Assembly: GCA_037447655.1 (NCBI GenBank)
Contig: JBBHKE010002117.1
Coordinates: 27,501 to 91,500, forward strand
DNA from: Zygnema cylindricum
Taxonomy: Eukaryota; Streptophyta; Zygnematophyceae; Zygnematales; Zygnemataceae
Reading direction: 5' to 3'
DNA length: 64,000 nt
Shown: positions 1 through 9,486 of the stretch, piece by piece
Layout: every line of letters starts with the position of its first letter
Numbering within the stretch: position 1 is the first letter of the stretch
The notes under the pieces: generated by a model
What the model was told of the DNA's origin: nothing
Database searches by the model: none
Seen by the model: the letters and a program-made list of their open reading frames with translations, nothing else
Made by a program: the position numbers and the translations under genes

Positions 1-1128
1 GCTCTCTGTGAATGGTAGCAGGATCGTAGCAGGATGGGCTTTACAAAAGTATTGTCGCCTCGCCAATTTGTAATAATTATATGAACGCTAAATCGCACTT
101 CGCGAACCAATATTTCCTCAAAATCGTCTAACGCCCGAATGTAGAATTGGATAAATAAAGCGTAAACGTGAACTGTCAAAAGTATCAAACGAAACAAAAC
201 ATAATTGTTGCACTAAGTCGAACCAAACATTGGTGGCGCAATTTCGGCCGACGCTGATTCGCCCAATAACCTAATGTATGAGTCTCCCTATGGCCCGAAG
301 TAAGTGCTCAAAACATGGTAATTTCGCTTGCACAAAGTTTTCGCAAAGTTTTGCCTCCTCCGTGTTGTTTCCAATTCGGGCGTTTATGTAAAAGGGGACA
401 TCAAAAATCTTAAAACTTCAGTATATATCTATGACTTTCTAATGACATATGCCTAGAAATGATAAGCGAATGGAAAGCCTTTTTACGACTTCATATTATT
501 GTTAGCGATTGTGGGGACGTCCTTTTCATTTTGGGAATAGATATCAGTCGTCCCTCGAATGGTGACATTAGATTTCGTCAAACTTAGTATTTCACAAAAG
601 TGTTAACCCGATTTGCCATGCTTAACTTGAAACTAGTTTCTACACCTTAAGATTCCGAGATGCAATATCGCGAGTGAATGCGTCCAAATATTTTGAGCGT
701 CATCTCTATAGTAAGCCTATACTGCCATGAATCGAAAAACTCTCACCAAAAGTCGCTAAAACGAATATTTTGATACTTAAAAGGAACTAACAACATCAAC
801 TGTGGTTTGTCATCAAATCGTTTTGTTGCACGGGGGACCCAAATCAGGGTTGTTTTGAGTTGGAGTTGGTACACAACAATAAGGGAAATGTTGAATTGCA
901 TCGTGGAGTCAAACCTCTTTTGATTGGGCACTTTAGCAAATCATCGCAATTTATTGGGGTTGATGTGGATATTGACGTTTCCGTTTCCCGTTAGTACTCT
1001 ATATTTGTGTCCTTAAATTTGTGTATTTTTGTTTACCTTTGTACTTCGAGTACTTTTGCAGGCGTCATTTGATGGGCGCCCATTAGCGCGTTCACTGTAT
1101 CTCTGTGTAAACGGCTACCCATACAGAC
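1..1128. repeat. Unknown 1.2-kb repeat, left copy
   Basis: This stretch matches 5209-6402 in the same orientation almost throughout, with scattered substitutions and small indels. Both copies open with GCTCTCTGTGAAT and share the stretch around 880-1130 (GTACACAACAATAAGGGAAA onward) most closely. Homology starts at the first base of the window, so the unit probably extends to the left. No long open frame, tRNA, or known transposon domain is visible. It could be a long LTR, a non-autonomous DNA element or a segmental duplication; I cannot choose between these. Confidence 0.7.
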
Positions 1129-1130
1129 CA

Positions 1131-1540
1131 CTACATCATGTATCGCTATTAGTATTAATAATTTTTTTTTTCTCTAAAAACATTTTTTTCTCCGTAAACA
1201 CTCTTCCGATTTCCCTGCCATTCTTTCGTATTTTTGTCGATTTTGCCTTGATTTTCCTCTTTGTTTGTTCCGTAGTCATGTGGTTTTTTCAGTTTTAGCA
1301 ATGTTACTTCCCTTTGTTCCTATGGACTCAGATGGTTTACCATCGCGCTTTTTAATAAAGTCGGCCCCTTTTTTTTCATAAAAACCTTGTCCGATTTTCA
1401 GAAAGAGATCGCCATTGGAAAGGTGAGAATATTCGCTTTCAATCGCATCCATCAGATCTATAATCCGACAAGTGTGTACGGAGAAAAGATGTTTTAAGTG
1501 GCGACAAAATTATTAACTTGTAATAGCGATACACGTACAC
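1131..1540. mobile_element. Foldback MITE, family II, expanded copy
   Basis: The left arm (TGTATCGCTATTAGTATTAA, then an ACATTTTTTTCTCCGTAAACAC segment) is the inverted complement of the right arm around 1465-1535, where TGTGTACGGAGAAAA and GTGGCGACAAAATTATTAA are seen. The same arms bound the compact copy at 6405-6600. This copy carries an extra T-rich block at about 1230-1380, so it is longer. There is no coding capacity. The ends are eroded and the boundaries are approximate. Confidence 0.55.
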
Positions 1541-1544
1541 TGGA

Positions 1545-1680
1545 GGAACAATCAAAGGGAAGGAAGATGAGGTGAAGGGAATGAGGAAGAGATGAACGAA
1601 AGGTGGAATAGACAAAGAGAAGGATGAAGGCGAAGAGGGTGGGAGGGAGGGACACAAGAAAGAAAGAAAGGAGGTGTTTC
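1545..1680. repeat. Purine-rich low-complexity tract
   Basis: Roughly 130 bases in which the plus strand is almost all A and G (repeated GAAGG, GAGGG and AAAGAAAG words), giving a strong strand asymmetry. The open frames across it on the minus strand are Ser/Pro/Phe-rich by composition alone and are not credible genes. Confidence 0.6.
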
Positions 1681-1743
1681 GTTGATGTTTTCATGCTTGT
1701 TGTCTCTTTCGATATCTTTTGTTGACTTGTCCTTGTTCCAATG

Positions 1744-1860
1744 ATATACCGCTAATCGTAATTAGTGCTAAACAAATTTTCGCCACTTAAAACATCTTTT
1801 CTCCGTGCACACTTGTCAGATTGTCGACCAGAGGCCGCCAATATGAAGGTGAGAAACTTG
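1744..1860. mobile_element. MITE family II, single-arm fragment
   Basis: Begins TACCGCTAATCGTAATTAGTG and continues into the CGCCACTTAAAACATCTTTT and CCGTGCACACTTGTC segments, which match the arm of the copies at 1131-1540 and 6405-6600. The opposite arm is not evident downstream, so this is probably a truncated or diverged copy. Confidence 0.45.
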
Positions 1861-2191
1861 CCTTCCAATTGCAACCATCGAATCAACAATTGGTTTCTAT
1901 TGGAAGGCAAGATCCTTGCCTTTTTATTGGCTTTAAGACTAATAACGATGACCGGATTAATTTGTTTCTTTCATCTTGTTTTTCCTTTTTGTTTGCTTAC
2001 CATTTAATTTCCCAATTTCGTATTTGCTTTTCTTTTTATGTTTGTTTTTTCATTTGTTTCTTCCACCTCAGTTTTTATTTTTCGTATTTCTCGTTCCTTT
2101 TTTATTCCCATGTACTTTAAATGGTTTACCGTCGTACTTTTTTGGATAGAGGCTTATTAACTTTCTTAAAAGTCTTACAAAAAGCAAAAAT

Positions 2192-2253
2192 TGGAGAAAA
2201 AGTGAAAAAGTAAAAAAAAAAAAAAAACATAAACTATAAAATTNNNNNNNNNN
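2192..2253. other. A-rich tract ending in an assembly gap
   Basis: An A-rich stretch runs into ten N bases at 2244-2253. The true length of the gap is unknown, so features should not be joined across it. Confidence 0.95.
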
Positions 2254-3536
2254 TAAAGTGCAACTGACCAGTCCTCTGCGCTTCCGTTTCGCGTAGAAGA
2301 AGCTGGCACTTTATGTATACGTCGACAATACCTGTGACGGTTGTCAACGTCTACAATCTGTGTTGTCGCACGTTATTTTTTGGAACTGCTTGTGACGTCG
2401 CATGTCTTACCGTGACATTGTAGACGTACCGCCTTCCAGCTTGTGCCATTTCACGGTCGAAGAAGATGCGCTTTGCCTTCGCGTCTCCTGACCAGTCAAC
2501 GTGAAATGGCTTCGGAATTTCGAGACCCCTACAAAAAAAAAAAAATCCGTACTGAAAGAAAACGGACAAAATCAAACAAATTGTGTACTTCTCTTTGTCG
2601 TATTGAACACAAACGGACAAAACATAGCGAATTCTGCACTTTTCTTTGTCCTTGGAAATCGTATGAAAAATTTCAAAAATTACGGCACGTGCGAATATAT
2701 GTTCCTATTTGTTTATAGAAAATCCCTAGTTTTAAAACACATCGCGCATGTGTTTTAAAATAAGGTTGAAGATGACGTTTTTTGTCGTCGAAGTGGGTCG
2801 AAAAACACAAGACAAAATTTTGTACATCCTAAGTTCGAGGATGACGCAAATTGTACTCTACAAAATTTGCGATTCCTTCGTACGGTTTGAACTTAGGCAG
2901 TAAGGCGCTAAAACGACAGAAAAAAACCCTTATGCACATGGGGACATACCCTTAGGAGCTTGTTCACTGTCCGTTTATCTCGAGCGATCAGCTTCTTTTC
3001 TTATCTTGTGCCACCTCAGCATACCAACATCACATCTTGCGTCAACGTCTCAGGGTGACGTTCCATTAGGCGGTCCCAGTAAATGTACGGACAAGTCTAC
3101 TGGCAGCGTTTACTGGAAGTCCGCTCCATTGTGTCGGGCAAGTAACAAACCTTCCTCAATTATGATTGGCGCCACGTAAGTTACAGTCCAGATTCTAAAT
3201 TTCTTGAAAAAAATCTACAAACGGAATATCTGTACGAAATTTCTGAACCACCGGAGGTAATTAATGATTCGTACATAAAGTTTTCGGCTAGATTTTGATT
3301 TTGAAAGTGGAAATCAAAATGTCGAAACAGAATGGCAAAAAGACGCGAAACTTTTAAGGTCGCGGCAAACTTTGAATGTCGGCAAATGTCAGACGAAGCG
3401 TGCGAGGATATTTTCACATCACCTGCATTCAACGTGGCAAGAGGCACGTGGCATATACGACGTGCACGCCTGTGATCGCTTGTACAACGTAGATATTTTT
3501 TTTCCTTTTCACGTGTACCAATGGTAATGAATGGAA
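2254..3536. other. No gene recognised
   Basis: Apart from the hairpin at 2730-2760, I see no coding region, LTR or known element here. Short open frames (for example 2351-2620 minus and 3181-3447 minus) have no motif that I recognise. GTAC-containing words are frequent, as in the rest of the window. Confidence 0.5.
2730..2760. repeat. 13-bp-arm perfect hairpin
   Basis: TTTTAAAACACAT at 2730-2742 is the exact reverse complement of ATGTGTTTTAAAA at 2748-2760, with the 5-base loop CGCGC. It may be the fused end of a small inverted-repeat element or a transcript hairpin. There is no gene next to it. Confidence 0.8.
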
Positions 3537-3593
3537 ATCATCTAGTGGGCCCCAACTCTCCTACTCAAGGAGAGTTGTGGCCCACTAGATGAT
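3537..3593. repeat. 26-bp-arm near-perfect hairpin
   Basis: The left arm is 3537-3562 (starts ATCATCTAGTGGGCC) and the right arm is 3568-3593. They are complementary at 25 of 26 positions, with loop ACTCA. This is too long to be chance. It could be two abutting terminal inverted repeats or a cruciform-forming element. Confidence 0.9.
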
Positions 3594-3910
3594 GTGCTCG
3601 ATTGCTTCGCGGATCTAAAAGAGTGAAGCATCCAACGGTCAAGAATTACACCTACATCATTAGAGCTTCCTGACAGCTTTCCAGTAACGATGTTTTGTCT
3701 GACAAAAAAAAAATTCTGGTACGTCTCTGTACGGCGCTGTACGAAAACGTACGGCGTCCAGTAACGAACCCCACTTTACGTCTAATGGAACGTCACCTTC
3801 AGACATCCATTCATCAAATCACTGCGATTTCTTCGTTAAATCAACCTCTACTTTGTTTCGCCTCTCGGATTTGAAACAGTGGAAGACTTTTTCGTCTCTT
3901 CTGCCAACTA

Positions 3911-4436
3911 CACCGCGAATCGTTATTAGTGTCAAAGTTTAAATAGTGTTTGAGAAAATTTGCCGCAATGATAATAATTAAGAATTTGAAATGAAAAAAA
4001 GGGTGCATTCTAATTTCGGCATTAGCTAATTTGTGAACAGCAAAAATGGAATATTCGCCGTACGATTATATACATTACTATATGTCTCCGTACATAATAT
4101 TAGAAATCGTACGCCGTCGTGAAATTTAAGTATCCGTACATGTCAGAATAATTTAAATGTCAGTCCATTTTTTGAGCGCACGTTCCTATGCGTGCGCGTC
4201 TGATTTAATTCATTTTTTGTAAAATTTTCACTTGAAAAGGTACATTTATGTACGGTCTGACATAGACCGCACACCACACTGTTTAGATCTTATTGTACTT
4301 TAGTTCTTTACGCTATTTGTACGGTACCTTAATTAACGTCAAGGAAAAATTAAAGTCATGTATCCTATTTGAGGAAAAAAATCAAAATTTTAAGAACCCA
4401 AATTAGTGACTTTGACACTAATAACGATTCGTAGTG
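3911..4436. mobile_element. MITE family I, copy 1 (TA-flanked)
   Basis: A 526-bp element flanked on each side by TA. The left end CACCGCGAATCGTTATTAGT and the right end (inverted CACTACGAATCGTTATTAGT) match over about 27 bases, extending into GTCAAAG. The interior is AT-rich, non-coding and studded with GTAC. It shares a recognisable core (GGTACATTTATGTACGG and CACACCACACTGTTTA) with the copies at 42796-43297 and about 56283-56789. TA duplication is typical of Tc1/mariner-type targets, but the terminus is not the standard Stowaway one. Confidence 0.85.
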
Positions 4437-4643
4437 TAGTTAATTCCCATTCCCAAAACCAAATAATTGAGAATTATCTGCTTGAGGTTCCTTTTAGAAG
4501 TATCGCTTATTCGGTGATGCCATGTCTGGAGTGAAAACTGGTTGGCCGAAGGCACGCCTTATCTCTTAACTTTTGGTCTTCTCCAATTAAACAGCTATAC
4601 ATGCTATCCAACACGAATCCAGCAGCCACCTTTGTCCCCTCGG

Positions 4644-4683
4644 TATTCTCCACTACAATGCCCTATTCTCCACTACAATGCCC
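4644..4683. repeat. Tandem duplication, 20-bp unit x2
   Basis: TATTCTCCACTACAATGCCC occurs twice without a gap (4644-4663 and 4664-4683), inside the copia protease relic. Confidence 0.95.
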
Positions 4684-4901
4684 TAATCACATTTAAGATC
4701 AACTTGAAGCTGACTTTCTAAATTTGTGTGAGACGCACGAGATTCACGGCTCTATTGGGAATGTAGAGAGCGTCATGAAACCTCGTTGAATTCCACTCTC
4801 TCATTTCCCAATTTATCTTGAATTGGTAAATCCAACTGTACGGTGCCGATAGTATCAACTAGGATCTCATGGCCGCTTGCAACCTTAACTCTCTTTGGAA
4901 C

Positions 4902-4935
4902 GTCAACTCCTCAAAGAGGTCAACTCCTCAAAGAG
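4902..4935. repeat. Tandem duplication, 17-bp unit x2
   Basis: GTCAACTCCTCAAAGAG occurs twice in tandem (4902-4918 and 4919-4935). As 17 is not a multiple of three, it shifts the protease frame. Confidence 0.95.
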
Positions 4936-5074
4936 TGTTTTATCCGCACAAACATGATGAGTTGCACATGAGTGAATGATCAACTCCTTGGTAGCATTCT
5001 CATCCACAACAGAATTCAAATCCATGTCAAGAGAAATTGATTTTTTTGAACTTCATCTTTGGACTAGTCACCAA

Positions 5075-5205
5075 ACTATGTAGTATTCTTGACTTCCTCC
5101 ACAAAATCGTCTTTTCAAGCTACCATTAATTTGAAAAAACTGTGTAGTATTCTTAACTTCCTCCACAAAATCAACGTCTTTTCAAGCTACCATTAATTTG
5201 ACAAA
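5075..5205. repeat. Tandem duplication, about 65-bp unit x2
   Basis: Two adjacent copies (about 5075-5138 and 5139-5205), each containing TAGTATTCTT, CTTCCTCCACAAAATC and TTTTCAAGCTACCATTAATT. They differ by a few substitutions and a 3-base indel. Confidence 0.9.
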
Positions 5206-5208
5206 TTT

Positions 5209-6402
5209 GCTCTCTGTGAATCGTAGCAAGATCATAGCAGGATGGGTTGTACAAGAGTATTGTTGCTTTGCCAATTTTTAATAATTACGCGAACGCTAAA
5301 TCGTGCTTCGCAAACCAACATTTCCTCAAAGTCGTCTCAACGCCCGAATGTAGAATTAAATAAATAAAGCGTAATCACGACCTGTCAAAAGTATCAAACC
5401 AAACAAAACATCACCGTCGCACTAAATCGAACCAAACATTAGTGGGGGGATTTCGGCCTACGCCGATTCGCCCATTATCCTAATGTAAGAGTCTCACTAT
5501 GGCTTGAAGCAAGTGCCCAAAACGAGGTACTTTCGCCTGCACAAAGTTTTCGCAGAGTTTTGCCTCCTTCGTATTTTCTCCACTTCGGGCGTCTATGTAA
5601 AAGGGGAAATCGAAAAGCTTAAAACTTCAGTTTATATCCATGACTTTCTAATGACTCATGCCTATAAATGATAAGCAAATGGAAAGCCTTCTTACGACTT
5701 CATGTTACAGTAAGCGATTGTGGGGACGTCGGACTTCGTTTGGGAATAGATTTCATTCGTCCCCCAAATGGTGACAATACATTTCGTCAAACTTAGTATT
5801 TTACAGAAGTGGTAACCCGGTTTGTCGTGCTTAACGTGAAACTAATTTCTACACCTTTAGATTTCGAGATGCAATATCCTGAGTGTGGGGAGGAAGAGGT
5901 TGTTGAGGTGTCATATCAAGATTCGATGGGAATATTAATGACGTGGGAATGCGTCCAATTATTTTGAGCGTTGTATTTATCGTAAGCTTATTCTGCCATT
6001 AATCAAAAAAGTCTCACCAAAAGGCGCTAAAACGAATATTTTGATATTGGAAGGGAACTAACAACATCGATTGTGGTTTGTCATCAAAATTTGTTGTTGC
6101 GCGGGGGACCCAAATTAGGGTATTTTTGAGTTGGAGCTAGTACACAACAATAAGGGAAATGTTGAGTTACATCGTGGAGCCGAACCTCTTTTGATTGGGC
6201 ACTTTAGCAAATCATCGCAATTTATTGGGGTTGGTGTGGATATTGACGTTTCTGTTTCCCGTTTGTACTTTTTATTTGTTTCCTTGAATTTGTATATTTT
6301 TTTGTACCTATGTACTTCGAGTAATTTTGCTGGCGTCATTTGATGTGCGCGCATTAGCGGGTTCAGTGTATCTCTATGTGAGCGGCTACCGATACACACT
6401 AC
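5209..6402. repeat. Unknown 1.2-kb repeat, right copy
   Basis: Direct repeat of 1-1128. It contains a short stretch (about 5880-5940, GTGGGGAGGAAGAGG onward) that is absent from the left copy. A frame of about 70 residues at 6131-6343 plus has a counterpart in the left copy but no motif that I recognise. The repeat ends where MITE family II begins, and in the left copy a member of the same MITE family follows at the equivalent place, so the MITE was probably part of the unit before it was duplicated. Confidence 0.7.
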
Positions 6403-6404
6403 TA

Positions 6405-6600
6405 CACCTTAATTTTCCGCCATTTAAAACATTTTTCCTCCGTACACACTTGTCCAATTTTCACAAAGAGACCACCATTGGAAAGGTGAGAATCTTCACT
6501 TCCAATCGCATCCGTCAGATCCATAATCCGTCAAGTGTGTACGGAGAAAATATGTTTTAAGTGGCGACAAAATTATTAACACTAATAGCAATACACGGTG
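6405..6600. mobile_element. Foldback MITE, family II, compact copy
   Basis: A 196-bp element flanked by TA on both sides (6403-6404 and 6601-6602). Ends: CACCTTAATTTTCCGCCA on the left and, inverted, CACCGTGTATTGCTATTAGT on the right, both leading into a shared TTTAAAACAT and CTCCGTACACACTTG segment. Nearly the whole element is the two arms. It has no coding capacity. The right end begins with the same CACCG as MITE family I. Confidence 0.75.
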
Positions 6601-6602
6601 TA

Positions 6603-7215
6603 CATTGCCCATCGTTATTATAATTAAAGAATTTTTCAAGCCTCTGTGATGAGCCGTCGGATTTTTCTTCAGAGAAATAATTGAAAGATAACGATCATAC
6701 CCGTTGATCGTGATGTCGCAATTGAAAATGGAAAATATTAGTGTTGTGTCTCAGCAAGAAATTTATCGCGATAACACTAGTACTGATAGTTATCGGTTAT
6801 AGAACAATCGGTTATGGAATGGTGGGTCTTGATATATCGCTCCAAGACCAACAAATTCCTTATCGATGATGAGTGGAAATAATATAGTACAGTATATAAT
6901 AATAGTTTTCAATATACGATATTATGTTTTTAATTATATATAATGTGGCATGCCACGTGCAACAATATGTTTCGTACACTGTGTAACGGAATAGCCGCGA
7001 TTCAGTTTGACTAAAAAACCGTCCATTTGTACGGTAAAAGCCGTACAATTATTACCCATAGTTATCGGTACCGTAGTTCTCGCGATGAAAAACTGATAAT
7101 AATAACGGTTTTTCATCGCGATAACACCAGTGTCGATTTATCGTGACGATGTATTGATTATCATCAAAATTTTCCGATACACAACAAATATGTGACAAGA
7201 AAAAAAACTTGTTAT
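6603..7215. other. AT-rich spacer with repeated TCGCGATAACAC motif
   Basis: No gene. TCGCGATAACACYAG appears near 6768 and 7116, with GATAGTTATCGG-type words in both orientations near 6790 and 7060. This could be the subterminal repeats of a decayed DNA transposon, but no ends were found. Confidence 0.4.
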
Positions 7216-7585
7216 TGTCGAGCGTGCTTGGGAAACATCAGAGAAGGGCCCACAGCTCGATAGAGTCTGCCTCGGAGTCCTGCAAATAACCCCCCAAATG
7301 CGGATGCTTCCCATAATGGTGATAATGCCCACCCATTTTTTGCCCCTATCCCTCTCGTAAACATACATGCAAAACATGGGAGACAATGGGACAGGAAATA
7401 GAAATGAATGCATTGGAAGGCAAAAAGACATCCCCTCCCCCTTCCTTTTCTTTTTTGGTCGGGGAAAGGGAATGAGGTTCTGAGAATCGGGCCGATATCC
7501 CAATTTTGTGCTTTTCCACTTGAAGTCATAACAAATGCTCCCTCAAAACCCAATGTTTTCATCAAAAGGTTCTGGCAGTAGTGTT
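7216..7585 (-). repeat. Gy1 3' LTR end
   Basis: Reads TGTCGAGCGTGCTTGG on the plus strand, so on the minus strand the LTR ends in CGACA. Related ends are at 34326 (same orientation) and 17840 (inverted). Only the last 370 bp or so remain. The solo copy suggests a full LTR of about 1.46 kb. Confidence 0.65.
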
Positions 7586-7589
7586 TTCC

Positions 7590-7984
7590 CGAAAATAGAG
7601 AGAGGATACGGAGTCCGGAATCGGGAATTCTTAGGGACACCAATTGTCTGTTAAATTTTTCACCTTTATGCAAGATCTCCAAATATTTTGACCGAAGGCG
7701 TGGAATAGTTTCCCTTGGTAATATAACTCAATGTGCCTAATTTACCTTTTGTCGAAGTGTGGCCATTCGTAATAACCTTTCTTGATATTCCTCTTCCCAC
7801 CGCTTGGAAATGGGGAATTACTAAATCTCCTCCGCTATATCCGAGGAGCTGGCGAAAAGTTGCGCTGGAGAGGAGGTTGCATACACGGGGTAACACCTAG
7901 ACAGAGGGACATTGGTGTTCCCCCTATTCTATAAATACAAGGGGACCACCACCTTTGTTCCTTCTAGGTTGTTGGGGTCCCTTA
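7590..7984 (-). pseudogene. Gy1 region downstream of protease
   Basis: The minus strand continues the Gy1 protease frame after the copia A insertion. The sequence GGACCACCACCTTTGTTCC and the ccgcttggaaatg stretch have close counterparts in Gy2 at about 53090-53280. The frame is disrupted and no catalytic motif is present; it corresponds to the protease-RT linker. Confidence 0.65.
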
Positions 7985-9035
7985 TGCAATTCTGTGTCCT
8001 CCATTGGACTACAGAATACAGGAAGCCTCTAGATAGTGTTTAACTAACCCACTTTAAGCCACGAACACTTCTGTCCAAGAAGGCAAATTGACAATTTGAC
8101 TGCACCCCTGTGCAGCCTGGACTCCCCTGAGTCCGTAGCAAAAAGAATCACTGAAAACGGCCAACCAACCGATAAGTTATAGGGTGGCAAAGATGCCAAT
8201 TTATACAAACTCTCAAAGAGAGAGGACTATCTACCTAAATTTTCCTAAGTCCTAGTTTTTCCTAATTCCCTCTCACAGCTCCTATCTACTGCCTGTACGA
8301 ACCAATCACAAAACTGTATAGTACTAGAAAGTACTACTGCCGATGTACTTTCTGTACGGCCTCTGTACGACAAGGCCATTAAGTGGACGCGTGTCCACTT
8401 TCCACTCGTCCGTACGTTCCTCGGAATTCCCGCGACCGAATGATGTCTTCCCACGTGGTGCTAGGTCATGCCACGTCAATAAATGCCAAAATGATCATTC
8501 CGGGATTTTGGCGATGATGCGCGCCGTTAGATTTGACGCGAAATTCAATCTCGACCGTAATAAATACTTGCGCGATATTTGTTTCGTTGTCGAAACAAAA
8601 TGCGCGATATCCATTTCAAACAAGTACAGTACTTCGTAATTTATAGAACTGTATCTATGTGTGGCGTTAAGGGTTTCAGTTAAATGAATCTAGTACATTA
8701 CAATAGTTTAAATAGTAATGAAACCCTATATCTCCTAACGGACTTCTACGACAGACTGGTTAGAGCTAACGGCTACGCCGCGCTCTGCCGGTCGGGGGTT
8801 CGAGTCCTGCCGGACTCAACCTTTTGTTGAGAGTGGCTTAAGCCACTCTTTAGTCCTTCCTATGGAGTTGAGGCAGCCATGGCTCCATTGCTCTCTCTCT
8901 CTCTCCTTCAGTGACTACAACAAGTATGGGGGCGAGAGAGAGAGAAGAGATAGAGGCAGGCTGCCTACATTTTCTTTTCATGTTTTCTAATAAATTTAGA
9001 CCTAGAAAATATACTAAAAACTACTTATTTCAACA
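7985..9035 (-). repeat. Copia A 3' LTR
   Basis: 1051 bp, TGTTG...TTGCA on the minus strand. It carries a TATA box (TATAAAT, complement of 8199-8205), the conserved ACTTGTTGTAGTCACT loop, the AGCCATGGCT palindrome at about 8876-8885, and an antisense tRNA-like unit at 8752-8825. A CGAAACAAA-type inverted repeat lies at about 8572-8605. Confidence 0.95.
8752..8825 (+). other. tRNA-like unit with Pol III boxes in the LTR
   Basis: Antisense to copia A. An A-box-like word TGGTTAGAGCT (8757-8767), a B box GGTTCGAGTCC that fits the GGTTCRANTCC consensus exactly (8797-8807), and a TTTT run (8822-8825) follow in Pol III order. The 5' and 3' acceptor strands do not pair as in a true tRNA, so this is tRNA-derived and not a working tRNA. 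Confidence 0.65.
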
Positions 9036-9048
9036 CTCCCCTTATTTT
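9036..9048 (-). promoter_or_regulatory. Polypurine tract of copia A
   Basis: AAAATAAGGGGAG on the minus strand, directly before the 3' LTR. The same 13 bases precede the 3' LTRs of C (30526-30538), D (28771-28783), E (complement of 40037-40049) and I (50644-50656). It primes plus-strand DNA synthesis. Confidence 0.9.
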
Positions 9049-9486
9049 CTAGTCTAATTTTAATTTTTCTTTTAAGCCACATTTTTCCCTACAATATTTT
9101 AACTTTGGAGAGGGCACAGGTTTTGTCATCATGTCAGCCACCATTTCCTCATCAGATCTATATACAAGATTCACTATTTTATTCTCCACTTTTTCTCTTA
9201 CAAAACTTAATCTTATGCCCATTTGTTTAGCCTTAAAATGATGTTTTGGATTGGTTGCAATTGCTATGGCTGCTTGATTATCACAAAAAACTTCATGCAC
9301 TCCCTCTTTCATACACCCCAGTTCTTGCAGTAAGGACTTGACCCACATCAACTCTTTCACAGCACAACAAGAGGCCATGTACTCAGCCTCCATAGTGGAC
9401 TGAGCAACCACCTTTTGTTGCTTACTGCTCCAACAGCAAGCACCTTCCCCAACATACAACACATACCCAGAAGTGCATCGTCTCAT
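9049..9486 (-). CDS. Copia A RNase H segment
   Basis: C-terminal RNase H of the copia polyprotein, which degrades the RNA template. The frame has the catalytic Glu in STMEAEYMA and Asp in FCDNQAAIAI, then the KHHFKAK and MVADMMTKPVPSPK tail typical of plant copia. The preceding part (TTWSDASYGD, with the first Asp) lies in the upstream frame; a single missing base at about 9486 separates the two. The stop falls 1 base before the polypurine tract. Confidence 0.9.
   Translation of the reverse strand: MRRCTSGYVLYVGEGACCWSSKQQKVVAQSTMEAEYMASCCAVKELMWVKSLLQELGCMKEGVHEVFCDNQAAIAIATNPKHHFKAKQMGIRLSFVREKVENKIVNLVYRSDEEMVADMMTKPVPSPKLKYCREKCGLKEKLKLD

Larger units (their letters stand above)
4515..5070 (-). 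pseudogene. Copia-type protease region relic
   Basis: Read on the minus strand, a broken frame gives LIIHSCATHHVCADK at about 4945-5005, a decayed form of the copia protease motif DSGATHHMC. It is followed by ASGHEILVDTIGTVQLDLP at about 4815-4880 and ALYIPNRAVNLVRLTQI at about 4720-4770, the usual order of protease then the LYVP..NLLSV segment before integrase. The active-site Asp-Ser-Gly is degenerate (HSC), and two short tandem duplications break the frame. The rest of the element is missing. It belongs to a different copia family from those at 8-64 kb. Confidence 0.7.

Noticed and set aside
1439-1694. Ser/Pro/Phe-rich minus-strand frames
   Set aside because: Products of the purine-rich tract at 1545-1680, not genes.
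5075-5205. CRISPR-like repeats
   Set aside because: Only two adjacent units without spacers, in eukaryotic DNA. It is a tandem duplication.
6131-6343. 70-residue frame in the 1.2-kb repeat
   Set aside because: It has a counterpart in the left copy, but with substitutions that change the frame. No domain recognised, so it is treated as part of the repeat.
7138-7682. Open frames over the Gy1 LTR end, with counterparts at 17414-17874 and 34281-34493
   Set aside because: The three protein-like matches reflect shared LTR DNA in both orientations. No domain is present and the frames are not conserved as coding sequence.
8752-8825. Functional tRNA gene
   Set aside because: A and B boxes and a T-arm are present, but the 5' and 3' acceptor strands do not pair and there is no convincing anticodon arm. 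Kept as tRNA-like only.
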